Assembly: GCF_002863005.1 (NCBI RefSeq)
Contig: NZ_PKDG01000006.1
Span: 1-43,870 of the forward strand
Reading direction: 5' to 3'
Source: Pseudoxanthomonas sp.
GTDB taxonomy: Bacteria > Pseudomonadota > Gammaproteobacteria > Xanthomonadales > Xanthomonadaceae
DNA length: 43,870 nt
Shown here in pieces: positions 32,459 to 40,696 of this stretch. The notes under the pieces are model-generated. The model saw only the letters and a list, made by a program, of their open reading frames with translations, did not search any database and had not been told where the DNA came from. Each line of letters opens with the position of its first letter. Position 1 is the stretch's first letter. Position numbers and translations under genes: made by a program.

Positions 32459-33889
32459 ATGCTCCGACAACTGCTGGCCACCAAGCACCCCCACGCCGCC
32501 CACCAGGAAGCCGACGGCCTCAGCCTGCGCCGCACGCTCGGCCCCTGGGGCCTGACCGCGCTGGGCATCGGCGCGGTGATCGGTGGCGGCATCTTCGTGA
32601 TCACGGGCCAGGCCGCGGCCAACCACGCCGGCCCGGCGATCATGCTGTCGTTCGTGCTGGCCGCCATCTGCTGCACGTTCTGCGCGCTGGCCTATGCCGA
32701 ATTCGCCGCGATGGTGCCGGTGTCCGGCAGCGCCTACACCTACACCTACGCGACGCTGGGCGAACTGACCGCCTGGTTCATCGGCTGGATGCTGGTCCTC
32801 GAATACGGCGTATCGGCCTCGGCGGTGGCGGTCAGCTGGACCGGCTATCTGCTGAGTTTGCTCGAACACGCGAACATATATCTGCCCGAAGCCTTCGTCA
32901 GCGCGCCGCTGGATGCGCAATTGCGCCCCACCGGCGCGATCGCCAACGTGCCGGCTGCCCTTCTGGTGTTGCTGCTGACCTGGCTGTGCTACGTGGGCAT
33001 CCGCAAGTCGTCGGCCATGAACATGGCGATGGTGGTGCTGAAGACCGGCCTGATCATCTTGGTCATCATCGCTGGCTGGCAGTACGTCGACCCGGGCAAC
33101 TGGCAGCCCTTCATCCCGGCCAATGAAGGCCCGGGCAAGTTCGGCTGGGATGGCGTGCTGCGGGGCGCGGCGATGGTGTTCTTCGCTTACATTGGGTTCG
33201 AGGCGGTCTCGGTGGCGGCCCAGGAATCGCATCGCCCGCAGAAAGACCTGCCCGTCGGCATGCTGGCCTCGTTGGCCATCTGCACCATCCTCTACATCGC
33301 CATGGCCGCGGTGATGACCGGCCTCGTGCCCTATACCGCGCTGGGCACCGCCGAACCGGTGGTCACCGCGGTGGCGGCGCACCCGGAGCTCGACTGGCTG
33401 CGCATCACCGTGGAGATCGGCGCGCTGATCGGCCTGTCGTCGGTGGTGCTGGTGATGATCATCGGCCAGCCCCGCATCTTCATGATCATGGGGCGCGACG
33501 GCCTGCTGCCGCCGGTGTTCACCAAGATCCATCCGGAGTACCGCACGCCGCACATCAACACGGTCATCACCGGCATCGGCATCGCCCTGCTGGCGGCGCT
33601 GTTCCCGCTCGACATCCTGGGTGAACTTACCTCGATGGGCACCCTGATCGCGTTCGCCTCGGTCTGCGTGGGCGTGCTGGTGCTGCGCCGCACGCAACCG
33701 GACCTGCCGCGTCCGTTCCGCATCCCCGCGGCCTGGCTGGTCTGCTCGCTGGGCGTGCTGAGCTGCATGGCGCTGCTGTCGGCGATGACGGCGCACAACT
33801 GGATGCTGATGGGCGTCTGGACCGCGGTCGGCTTCCTGATCTATTTCTTGTACGGCTACCGCCACAGCCGGTTGCGCACGCCGCGCTGA
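32459..33889 (+). CDS. APC-family amino-acid permease, copy 2
   Basis: A 476-residue paralogue of the preceding permease. Shared segments include TGQAAANHAGPAIMLSFVLA in helices 1-2 and WQPFIPANEGPGKFG in the loop before helix 6. Helix 1 reads GIGAVIGGGIFVITG and helix 6 VFFAYIGFEAVSVAA. ATG 32459 is used; the N-terminal tail (MLRQLLATKHPHAAHQEADG) differs from copy 1 and the transport core begins after it. Tandem duplication followed by divergence is the simplest origin. Substrates may differ. The gene is flanked by terminators on both sides. Confidence 0.92.
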   Translation: MLRQLLATKHPHAAHQEADGLSLRRTLGPWGLTALGIGAVIGGGIFVITGQAAANHAGPAIMLSFVLAAICCTFCALAYAEFAAMVPVSGSAYTYTYATLGELTAWFIGWMLVLEYGVSASAVAVSWTGYLLSLLEHANIYLPEAFVSAPLDAQLRPTGAIANVPAALLVLLLTWLCYVGIRKSSAMNMAMVVLKTGLIILVIIAGWQYVDPGNWQPFIPANEGPGKFGWDGVLRGAAMVFFAYIGFEAVSVAAQESHRPQKDLPVGMLASLAICTILYIAMAAVMTGLVPYTALGTAEPVVTAVAAHPELDWLRITVEIGALIGLSSVVLVMIIGQPRIFMIMGRDGLLPPVFTKIHPEYRTPHINTVITGIGIALLAALFPLDILGELTSMGTLIAFASVCVGVLVLRRTQPDLPRPFRIPAAWLVCSLGVLSCMALLSAMTAHNWMLMGVWTAVGFLIYFLYGYRHSRLRTPR

Positions 33890-33915
33890 GCGGGGCCGGC
33901 ATCGGGGCAAAGGAA

Positions 33916-33943
33916 AAGGCGCGGTGTACCGCGCCTTTTTTTT
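33916..33943. terminator. Rho-independent terminator between permease 2 and HiPIP
   Basis: AAGGCGCGG (33916-33924), a TGTA loop and CCGCGCCTT (33929-33937) form a 9-bp stem, with eight Ts from 33936. AAAA precedes the stem, so it can also serve the convergent HiPIP gene on the minus strand. Confidence 0.9.
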
Positions 33944-33964
33944 GTTTTCCGTGAACCGGACGTA

Positions 33965-34294
33965 TCAGGGCTTCTTGGCCCAGGCGCTGCACCAGCCCTT
34001 CGCGGCGACTGAGTTCTTCGGGAACAGCGTGCACGGGCCATGAGTCTGGCCTGCCGGTGCTTTGAAGAAGTTGCAGTTGGCGCAGTGATCGCCGCTCTTG
34101 TGCTTCGGGTGCTTCACCGTGGCGGCGTTGTCGCTGTAGGCGAGTGCCTTGGCGGTGGGGTTGTTGCCGTCCAGGGGCGGAAGGGCGGCGGGGGCCGCGG
34201 CCTCGGCGCGTACCGCGTGCCAGGCCAGCGGGGCCACCGCAGCGGCCGTCAGGATAGTGGTCAGGAAACGTCGGCGGGAGGCATCGTGGCTCAT
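33965..34294 (-). CDS. High-potential iron-sulfur protein (HiPIP), Tat-exported
   Basis: A 109-residue periplasmic electron carrier. The N terminus SRRRFLTT plus a hydrophobic stretch is a twin-arginine signal, as expected for a protein exported with its cluster. The four cluster ligands are Cys71 and Cys74 (HCANCNFF), Cys88 (GPCTLF) and Cys102 (GWCSAW), the classic HiPIP spacing. ATG 34294 is chosen so that the Tat motif is near the N terminus; the frame open to 34372 adds residues without support. It would shuttle electrons in the periplasm, possibly to terminal oxidases. It is divergent from mtnB. Confidence 0.93.
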   Translation of the reverse strand: MSHDASRRRFLTTILTAAAVAPLAWHAVRAEAAAPAALPPLDGNNPTAKALAYSDNAATVKHPKHKSGDHCANCNFFKAPAGQTHGPCTLFPKNSVAAKGWCSAWAKKP

Positions 34295-34394
34295 CTGGCT
34301 GGGCACCTGCGGAAGGGAACGGAAGTGTCTCCCCACCGCCCGATCCTCCGCATTGAGCAGGATCAATCCCACAGGGTCTTCGCGGTGCTTCCGC

Positions 34395-34400
34395 TAGAAT
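34395..34400 (+). promoter_or_regulatory. -10-like TAGAAT immediately upstream of mtnB
   Basis: TAGAAT (5/6 to TATAAT), in GCTAGAATGCG, ends 7 bases before ATG 34408. If used, transcription would start at or next to the start codon, giving a leaderless mRNA. It also overlaps the alternative ATG at 34399, arguing against that start. Confidence 0.4.
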
Positions 34401-34407
34401 GCGCCCC

Positions 34408-35049
34408 ATGAACGCCCTGCCCTACGACGCCGACCGACTGCGCGACCGAGCAAAGTCCATCATTTCCAACGTCCGCGAGCTGTCGCAGCTGGGCTGGACC
34501 CCCGCGACGAGCAGCAACTTCTCCGAGCGGCTGGACGAACGCCATGCCGCCATCACCGTGTCAGGCCGCGACAAGGGCCGGCTGGTGGAAGCCGACATCA
34601 TGGTGGTGGACTTCGAGGGCAAGGCCGTCGGCAGCGACCATCGCCCGTCGGCCGAGACACTGCTGCATACGCAGCTGTACCGCCGCTACCCCGAGATCGG
34701 CTGCGTGCTGCACACGCATTCACTGGTGCAGACGGTGGCCTCGCGCCTGTTCGCCGGCGCCGGCCATGTCCGGCTGGAGGGCTTCGAACTGCTGAAGGCC
34801 TTCCACGGCAACCACACCCACGAGATGGCCATCGACGTGCCGGTGTTCGCCAACACCCAGGACATGCCGACCCTGGCCGCGCAGGTCGACGCGCTGCTGG
34901 ATCGGCAGCCGCTATGGGGCTACCTGATCGACGGCCACGGCCTGTACGCATGGGGCCGCACCATGGCCGAGGCGCGGCGGCACCTGGAAGCCTTCGAATT
35001 CCTGTTCGCGGCCGAACTGGAGCTGCGCAAGCTCGGCTGCCGGCGCTGA
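34408..35049 (+). CDS. mtnB: Methylthioribulose-1-phosphate dehydratase
   Basis: A 213-residue class II aldolase-fold enzyme of the methionine-salvage pathway that dehydrates 5-methylthioribulose 1-phosphate to the diketone used by MtnC. Marks are [10 protein letters not shown] near the N terminus, zinc ligands in [10 protein letters not shown], and [13 protein letters not shown] near the C terminus. ATG 34408 is preferred over 34399 because the family's start pattern (MNALPYD) fits and the upstream ATG overlaps a -10-like element. No ribosome-binding site is visible, which is consistent with leaderless translation. mtnD follows 95 nt downstream. Confidence 0.93.
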   Translation: MNALPYDADRLRDRAKSIISNVRELSQLGWTPATSSNFSERLDERHAAITVSGRDKGRLVEADIMVVDFEGKAVGSDHRPSAETLLHTQLYRRYPEIGCVLHTHSLVQTVASRLFAGAGHVRLEGFELLKAFHGNHTHEMAIDVPVFANTQDMPTLAAQVDALLDRQPLWGYLIDGHGLYAWGRTMAEARRHLEAFEFLFAAELELRKLGCRR

Positions 35050-35144
35050 TAGCCCGCGGTTATCGCGGCGTTCCATTTCCGCAACAGGGCGTGGGACCGG
35101 GTTTGCTACCCTAGCGTCCCCCCTCGCCGCCTCACGCCCTTGCC

Positions 35145-35705
35145 ATGAGCCGACTGCGCATCTTCCGCGAATCCGATCCTGCCACGCCGGAGTTCGCCAG
35201 CTACGACCCCGACTTCATCGCCACCGAACTGAAGAAGATCGGCGTGACCTTCGAGCGCTGGAAGGCGAACAAGGCGATCGCCCCGGGTGCGCCGCCGGAA
35301 GAGGTGATCGACGCGTATCGTGCCGACATCGACCGGCTGGTCGCCGAGCGCGGTTTCAAGACGGTGGACGTGGTCAGCATCGCGCCGGACAACCCGCAGC
35401 GCGAGGCGATGCGCGCGAAGTTCCTGGACGAGCATTACCACAAGGAAGACGAAGTGCGCTTCTTCGTCGCCGGCTCGGGGTTGTTCACCCTGCACGTGGG
35501 CGACAGGATCTACGAGGTCGAGTGCGTGCAGGACGACCTGATCGGCGTGCCGGACAGCACGCTGCACTGGTTCGACATGGGTCCGGAACCCAGCTTCGTC
35601 GCCATCCGCTTCTTCACCGAGCCGGATGGCTGGGTGGGTCATTTCACCGGCACCACGCTGGCGCAGCAGTTCCCGCGCTACGACGGCCTCACCGACGGGC
35701 ACTGA
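35145..35705 (+). CDS. mtnD: Acireductone dioxygenase
   Basis: A 186-residue cupin enzyme that oxidises acireductone to the keto-acid precursor of methionine (Fe form) or to an off-pathway product (Ni form). Metal ligands are His97, His99 and Glu103 in [11 protein letters not shown] and His141 in LHWFDMG, which match the known enzyme. Length is normal. A -10-like TACCCT lies at 35107-35112, so it may have its own promoter. mtnC follows after a 94-nt gap that includes a short palindrome. Confidence 0.95.
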   Translation: MSRLRIFRESDPATPEFASYDPDFIATELKKIGVTFERWKANKAIAPGAPPEEVIDAYRADIDRLVAERGFKTVDVVSIAPDNPQREAMRAKFLDEHYHKEDEVRFFVAGSGLFTLHVGDRIYEVECVQDDLIGVPDSTLHWFDMGPEPSFVAIRFFTEPDGWVGHFTGTTLAQQFPRYDGLTDGH

Positions 35706-35757
35706 CCGCGCGAGCAGGGCCGAGCCTGCCCGGCTGCATCGCCATCCGGAGAAGCGC

Positions 35758-35779
35758 GGCGGAGCACGCTCCACCCTAC
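35758..35779. repeat. Short GTAG-ending palindrome between mtnD and mtnC
   Basis: Read on the minus strand, GTAGGGTGGAGCGTGCTCCG (from 35779 down) contains GGTGGAGC with its near-complement GCTCCGCC, 7 of 8 matching. It shares the GTAG end with the longer palindromes at 30090 and 40605. It may be a solo REP unit. Confidence 0.5.
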
Positions 35780-35799
35780 CGACGACATCGAAGGACACC

Positions 35800-36504
35800 A
35801 TGCCCGTTTCCGCCATCCTGACCGACATCGAAGGCACCACCAGCAGCATTTCGTTCGTGAAGGACGTGCTGTTCCCGTACGCGCGCCGCGCCCTGCCCGG
35901 CTTCGTTCGCGACCACGGCGGCGAGCCCGAGGTACGGCGCTGGCTGGATGTGGTCGCGACCGAGCACGGCAGCATCTGCAGCGACGACGTCATCGTGGAA
36001 ACGCTGCAGGGCTGGATCGACCAGGACCGCAAGCACACCGCGCTGAAAGCGCTGCAGGGCCTGGTCTGGGAAGCGGGCTACCGGGACGCCGATTTCACCG
36101 CGCACATCTATCCGGATGCCGCGCCCGCGCTGCACGGCTGGCATGCGTCGGGCTATCCGTTGTACGTGTACTCGTCCGGCTCCGTGCCGGCGCAGAAACT
36201 GTTCTTCGGCCACAGCGACGCCGGCGACCTGACCGCCCTGTTCTCGGGCTGGTACGACACCGAAGTCGGCGGCAAGCGCGACGCGGGAAGCTACCGGACG
36301 ATCGCCGGGCGCATGGGCGTGGCGCCCGGGGAGATCCTGTTCCTGTCCGACGTGGTCGAGGAACTGGACGCCGCGCGCGAGGCCGGCCTGCAGACGTGCC
36401 TGGTGGACCGGCGCGAGGACTATCCGCAGCCGCGCCTCGGGGAGGACGCGCACGGCCACCCGCGCGTCGTCTCCTTCGCCGACATCGCGCTGCCCGCCGC
36501 GTGA
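35800..36504 (+). CDS. mtnC: Enolase-phosphatase E1
   Basis: A 234-residue HAD-superfamily enzyme that enolises and dephosphorylates 2,3-diketo-5-methylthiopentyl-1-phosphate to acireductone, the substrate of MtnD. The nucleophile loop is [10 protein letters not shown] with Asp9 and Glu11. Later HAD motifs are [11 protein letters not shown] and [17 protein letters not shown]. Length matches the family. ATG 35800 has AAGGA just upstream. The stop overlaps the EamA transporter start by 4 nt (GTGA). Confidence 0.95.
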   Translation: MPVSAILTDIEGTTSSISFVKDVLFPYARRALPGFVRDHGGEPEVRRWLDVVATEHGSICSDDVIVETLQGWIDQDRKHTALKALQGLVWEAGYRDADFTAHIYPDAAPALHGWHASGYPLYVYSSGSVPAQKLFFGHSDAGDLTALFSGWYDTEVGGKRDAGSYRTIAGRMGVAPGEILFLSDVVEELDAAREAGLQTCLVDRREDYPQPRLGEDAHGHPRVVSFADIALPAA

Positions 36505-37379
36505 GCGACGCCGCGGTGCGCCGGGCCACGCTGGCCGGGCTCGCGGCGATCCTGCTGTGGGCGTCGCTGGCGCTGCTGACGACGGCCACCGGCGACCTGC
36601 CGCCCTTCCAGGTGCTGGCGATCAGCTTCGGCATCGCGGCAGTCCTCGGCCTGTCGCGCGCGGCCCTGCGCGGCCACACGGGCTGGCGCGAACTCCGGCA
36701 ACCGCTGCCTGCCCTCCTGCTGTCCACGCTGGCGTTGTTCGGCTACCACGCGCTGTACTTCATCGCGCTGAAGCGCGCGCCGGCAGTGGAAGCCAACCTG
36801 CTGAACTACCTGTGGCCGCTGCTGATCGTCGTGTTCGCCGGTCTGTTCGGCGGCGTGTCGGTACGTGCGGGCCAATGGCTGGGCACGGCGCTGGGGCTGG
36901 CGGCGGCGGTGCTGCTGGTCACCCGTGGCCAGGGCCTGCACGTGGCGCCTGCACATGTACCGGGCTATCTCGCGGCGCTCGGCGCAGCGCTGATCTGGTC
37001 CCTGTACTCGGTGCTGAATCGACGCCATGCCGAAGTGCCGACCGCCGCGATCACCGTGGCCTGCGCCGGTGTTGCCATCCTGGGCGCCGTCGCGCACCTG
37101 GCCAGCGAACGGACGCTTGTACCCACTGGCCGCCAATGGGCGGTGCTGGCGGTGATGGGGGTCGGCCCGGTGGGCGCCGCGTTCTGGCTGTGGGACCACG
37201 GCACCAAGCGGGGCGACATCGCCCTGCTGGGCAGCTTGTCCTACCTCGCTCCGCTGCTGTCGACGCTGTTGCTGGTGGCATCGGGCCGCGTGCAGGCGCA
37301 CGCGGTGCACGCCGTGGCGATCGTCCTGCTGCTGACCGGCGCCTGGCTCAGCGTGAAGGCAGGCGGCGCGCGGCGCTGA
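36501..37379 (+). CDS. EamA/DMT-family transporter coupled to mtnC
   Basis: A 292-residue transporter with ten hydrophobic helices arranged as two EamA repeats (about 10-140 and 150-285). Features include [20 protein letters not shown] at the end of the first repeat's helix 3-4 and [19 protein letters not shown] in the second. This resembles the YddG-type amino-acid exporters. The GTG at 36501 overlaps the mtnC stop by 4 nt, so it is translated with the methionine-salvage genes. Transport of a sulfur-containing or methionine-related compound is suggested by context only. It converges on the truncated cupin gene. Confidence 0.88.
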   Translation: MSDAAVRRATLAGLAAILLWASLALLTTATGDLPPFQVLAISFGIAAVLGLSRAALRGHTGWRELRQPLPALLLSTLALFGYHALYFIALKRAPAVEANLLNYLWPLLIVVFAGLFGGVSVRAGQWLGTALGLAAAVLLVTRGQGLHVAPAHVPGYLAALGAALIWSLYSVLNRRHAEVPTAAITVACAGVAILGAVAHLASERTLVPTGRQWAVLAVMGVGPVGAAFWLWDHGTKRGDIALLGSLSYLAPLLSTLLLVASGRVQAHAVHAVAIVLLLTGAWLSVKAGGARR

Positions 37380-37403
37380 CGGCGCCTGCCGTCGGTACGC
37401 GCC

Positions 37404-37985
37404 TCAGACGCCGAGCATCGACGCCACCGGACTGTCGAGCCACGGTGCCATCGCGACCATTGCCGAGGCGCCCGACGCCGTACGCGTGCCGCGCAGCCAG
37501 TTCCTGACACGATGGAATGCCGCCCCGGCCCCGGTCACGGCCGGCAACATGCGCGCCTTCATGACGTCGCGCGCGGAAGACAGGCCCACGGGATGCGGCG
37601 AGAAGCCCACCGGCCTGCCCCACTTTCGCAGGCGATGGTTCAGCTGCATGGCGTTCGACCAGCGCAGCGTTTCGTCGGTCTGGAAGAAGAACGACAGCGA
37701 GATCGAGACGTCTTCGGCGCCATTCTTCACGTAATGGCCCGAGATGTAGGGAATGTGCAGCGCATCGCCAGGCTGGAAATCGAACTTCTCCGCATGCCGG
37801 TCCAGTTCGTCGCGCCACAGCGTGACCGACGGCTCCCGCGCCATGTAGGCCTCGCAGACATCGTTGGGCACTATGTCGTCGCGGAAGTTCGGGAATACGG
37901 CGACCTGCTTGCTGCCGCGGATCTGCATCAGGAAGTTGGAATAGCGGTCGAAGTGGAACGGTGTCACCGTGTTCCCGCCGTGGGA
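37404..37985 (-). pseudogene. Cupin-like (JmjC-type) protein, N-terminally truncated copy A
   Basis: The C-terminal part of a cupin_8-type Fe(II)/2-oxoglutarate-like protein. The homologous sequence starts at about GGNTVTPFHFDRYSNF (37,975 downwards), includes the HxD metal pair (HFD) and the distal His in ALHIPYISGHYVKNG, and ends in a normal C terminus. The family's N-terminal half and start codon are missing. Upstream of the junction the open frame (to 38114) is only antisense of copy B. No start site with a ribosome-binding element is seen. It sits head to head with copy B. It is probably non-functional unless an internal start gives a partial cupin. Confidence 0.72.
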
Positions 37986-38367
37986 CGCGCGCGTGGTGTC
38001 GGACGAGGACACCGAACACTTCTTCGCCAACACCGGCCAGCGACCGCCCTGGCGTGCCGAGGCGCAGGCGCTCGGCACCACGTTCGACTTCTCGCCCGGC
38101 GAGGCGCTGCACATCCCGTTCGTGTCGGGTCATCACGTCCGCAACGGCGACGACGACATCTCGATCTCGCTGTCGATCATCTTCAACACCCCGCAGACCC
38201 GGGCGCTGATCCGTGCGCTCGCCTTCAACCACCTGACCCGGCCGCTGATGCGGCGCATGGGCCTGCAACCCCGGCGCGTGGCGCTGGATGGCGGCGGCGT
38301 ACCGTTCAAGTCCATGGCCTGGAGAGCGGGCGCCCGGTTGCGGCGGCTCTTCCCTGGCTCCGCCTGA
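37963..38367 (+). pseudogene. Cupin-like (JmjC-type) protein, N-terminally truncated copy B
   Basis: The C-terminal part of a paralogue of copy A, on the opposite strand. Homology begins at VTVFPPWDARVVSDED (37,963 onwards), which corresponds to VAVFPNFRDD of copy A, and runs to a normal C terminus. It shares FDF-x-PG-x-ALHIP-x2-SGH-x-V-x-NG with copy A. The HxD pair would lie upstream of the junction and is absent; only the distal His remains. A TAG at 37942 closes the frame upstream. The GTG at 37969 has no clear ribosome-binding site, so this is very probably a gene remnant. Confidence 0.72.
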
Positions 38368-38384
38368 CACGAGGCGACGCCGCG

Positions 38385-38969
38385 TCAGCCGTGGATCTTC
38401 TCGCCGCGCGCGAGCATGGCGACCAGCTTCTCCACGCGCGCCTGCTTCGTTTCCGCCTTCACCGCCGTCTGCACGCGCCAGCACACGGCATAGCGGTTGG
38501 CCCGGTCGAGCGTATCGAAGAAGGCCTTGGCCTTGCGGTGCCGGGCCAGCGCCAGCGCCTTGGCCAGTTCCGGCGGCACCTCCATGGATTTCGCACCGTC
38601 ATAGGCCGCGTCCCAGCGCCCGTCGGCCCTGGCGGCGTCGACCTCGCGCTGTCCCGCCGGTCGCATGCGTCCTGCGGCGGTCAAGGCCTCGATCTTCGCC
38701 ACGTTGATCTTCGACCAGGTGCTGCGCGCGCGACGCGGGGTGAAGCGCTGCAGGAAGAACTGCGCGTCGAAACCCTTCTTCTGACCATCGATCCAGCCAT
38801 GGCACAGGGCGACATCCAGCGCTTCCGCGTACGTCACCGACGGAATGCCCGTGCCCTTCTTGGCGATCTTCAGCCATACGCCGGCGGACGACGCGGCATA
38901 GCCCTCCAGCCAGCGCTCCCAGGCCGCGGCGTCTGCGAAATGTTCGGTCGGGAGGTCGGGCGCGGCCAT
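38385..38969 (-). CDS. YdeI/OmpD-associated family protein
   Basis: A 194-residue cytoplasmic protein of the YdeI family. Marks are WLKIAKKG, VTYAEALDVALCHGWIDGQKK and FTPRRARSTWSKINV, typical of this family, with a basic helical C-terminal part. The precise biochemical role is not known; relatives are linked to stress or to protection from peptides and bacteriocins. ATG 38969 lies 2 nt after the stop of the phosphoesterase gene, so they are co-transcribed, with this gene second. It converges on the truncated cupin copy B. Confidence 0.88.
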   Translation of the reverse strand: MAAPDLPTEHFADAAAWERWLEGYAASSAGVWLKIAKKGTGIPSVTYAEALDVALCHGWIDGQKKGFDAQFFLQRFTPRRARSTWSKINVAKIEALTAAGRMRPAGQREVDAARADGRWDAAYDGAKSMEVPPELAKALALARHRKAKAFFDTLDRANRYAVCWRVQTAVKAETKQARVEKLVAMLARGEKIHG

Positions 38970-38971
38970 GC

Positions 38972-40552
38972 TCAGGGCTCCGCCGTCTGCAGACGGTACG
39001 TGGTGTGCGCCGTCAGCTCGCCGCGCCAGCGGTCATGGGCGCGCACGTCCACGCGATGCTCGCCTTCGGCCAGGCCGGTGGGCAACGCACCGCGCCACAG
39101 GTGGTGCGACGGCTCGGCTTCGGGCGAGCGGTCGTAGCCGCGCAGTGCATCGGCCAGGTCGTCGCGCATGTTTTCCACCAGCAGCGACGGATCGGGCTGG
39201 TCGACACGCTTCATCGGTGTCCACGCGCCGCCGTCGACACGGTATTCCACGCGCGTGTCGGCGTCGCCCATGTAGACGTTGGCGTAAACGCCCCATGCGG
39301 GATACGCGCCCTTGCGCAGCACCCTGGGCGCATGAAGGCCGATGCCGCTGTCGTCGACCGCACGTGCCGGGTGCCACGACAGCGTGTAGTCACCGCCCGG
39401 TCCCACGCTCAGGCGCGCGTACCCGTTCGGCGTGCCATCGGCCATGGTCGTGTCGGGAATGCCCTGCGCATCCTTGACGCCCGACCAGTAAGCGCCGCAG
39501 GCCGCGCCCACGTTGTACTCGTGCAGGGGACGTGGCCCGTGCCAGCCGGTGGCGGCGTCGTGGTACCAGTGCCGCTGCGTGTGGGTGTGCCCGCTCAACA
39601 GCAGCACGTGGGGGAAGTCCTTCAGCATCGCGAACAGGCGCTCGCGGTCGGCGGCGCGGAATCCGCGTGCGCCGTCTTCGAAGAACGGGATATGCACGCC
39701 GATCACCAGCAACCGGTCCTTGCGCACGGTCGGCAGGTAGGCCTGCAGGAAGGCGAACTGGTCCTCGCGCAGGCCGCCGGAATAGGCCGGCGACTTCCCC
39801 GGCTGGTAGAGGATGTCGTCCAGTCCGATGAAGGTCGCCGCCTCCTCTTCCCAGGCGAACGTGTCCGGCCCCAGGTGATGACGGAAGGTACGCAGCGATG
39901 CCTCATCGCCGGCCGCATCGAGATCGAGGTCGTGGTTGCCGGGGATGAACAGCCACGGGACCTGCAGGCTCATCGTCGTGCGCAGGATCTCCGGATACAG
40001 CGACAGGTCGTCATTGGTCACGTCGCCCAGCGTCAGCCCGAGCGAAGCACCGTGCGTGCCGACCAGGGGCTGCACGATGTCGCGCCAGTAGTAATCCACG
40101 TCCCGCACGGAGGAGGTCTGGCTGTCGGCGAACAGCAACACGTCCAGGCGCGCCGGTACCGCAGCCTGTCGCGGCCGCAGCGCGAAGTGCGTGCAATCGG
40201 GTTGGCGCTGTGGAATGCCGCCGTATTTCAGCTCGGGGCCGGCGTGGTACTGCAGGTTGCGCCAGCGCGCCGGCAGCCCGTCCGGTCGTACCGCCACGTC
40301 GTAGCCCGCCGGCTTGATGAGGAAGACCGTGCGGCCGTCGACGTAGTCGAGCGTGTAGTCGCCCCGCGCATCGGTGACGGCGATGGCGATGCCGTTGGAC
40401 ACCTTGACGCCCGGCAGCCCGGGCTCGCCCGCATCGCGGACGCCATTGCCGTTGCCGTCCTCGAACACCTGCCCCCCGCCGCACGGCGGCGGCAAGGCGT
40501 GGGCCGGAACGGCCAGGCAGGCCAGCAGCAGGACGATGAGCGAAGCGCGCAC
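38972..40552 (-). CDS. Exported calcineurin-like metallophosphoesterase
   Basis: A 526-residue secreted or periplasmic phosphoesterase. A signal peptide ends near AVPAHA. An N-terminal Cna-B/SdrD-like beta domain (FEDGNGNGVRDAGEPGLPGV, about residues 30-125) is followed by the catalytic domain (about 130-370) and a C-terminal beta domain. Catalytic motifs are FADSQ (the family's variant of D-x-H), GDVTNDD, GNHDLD, GVHIPF and SGHTHTQRHW. The substrate is unknown. The start is GTG at 40552, with GGA upstream. The gene follows the his operon on the same strand but is separated from it by the repeat at 40605-40677. Confidence 0.9.
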   Translation of the reverse strand: MRASLIVLLLACLAVPAHALPPPCGGGQVFEDGNGNGVRDAGEPGLPGVKVSNGIAIAVTDARGDYTLDYVDGRTVFLIKPAGYDVAVRPDGLPARWRNLQYHAGPELKYGGIPQRQPDCTHFALRPRQAAVPARLDVLLFADSQTSSVRDVDYYWRDIVQPLVGTHGASLGLTLGDVTNDDLSLYPEILRTTMSLQVPWLFIPGNHDLDLDAAGDEASLRTFRHHLGPDTFAWEEEAATFIGLDDILYQPGKSPAYSGGLREDQFAFLQAYLPTVRKDRLLVIGVHIPFFEDGARGFRAADRERLFAMLKDFPHVLLLSGHTHTQRHWYHDAATGWHGPRPLHEYNVGAACGAYWSGVKDAQGIPDTTMADGTPNGYARLSVGPGGDYTLSWHPARAVDDSGIGLHAPRVLRKGAYPAWGVYANVYMGDADTRVEYRVDGGAWTPMKRVDQPDPSLLVENMRDDLADALRGYDRSPEAEPSHHLWRGALPTGLAEGEHRVDVRAHDRWRGELTAHTTYRLQTAEP

Positions 40553-40604
40553 GGGAATTCCAGCGGGGGGCGATCGCCGGATTATGGCGCAGGGATGATG
40601 TCTT

Positions 40605-40677
40605 GCAGGAGCGCCCTGGGGTGCGCTGCTTTTTCGTCGTCCGCCGCGGAGAGCATCGCGCCCCAGGGTGCTCCTAC
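40605..40677. repeat. GTAG-type REP palindrome after the his operon
   Basis: Bases 40605-40631 and the reverse complement of 40651-40677 match at 22 of 27 positions. On the minus strand it begins GTAGGAGCACCCTGGGGCG and continues GCGATGCT, sharing its core with the element at 30090-30166. It lies just after the hisIE stop. Confidence 0.75.
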
Positions 40678-40696
40678 GATCGGCCGGTGTGCATGC

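Noticed and set aside
37348..38484. A 378-codon minus-strand open frame across the cupin junction
   Set aside because: It is in a different frame from cupin copy A and has no cupin motifs.
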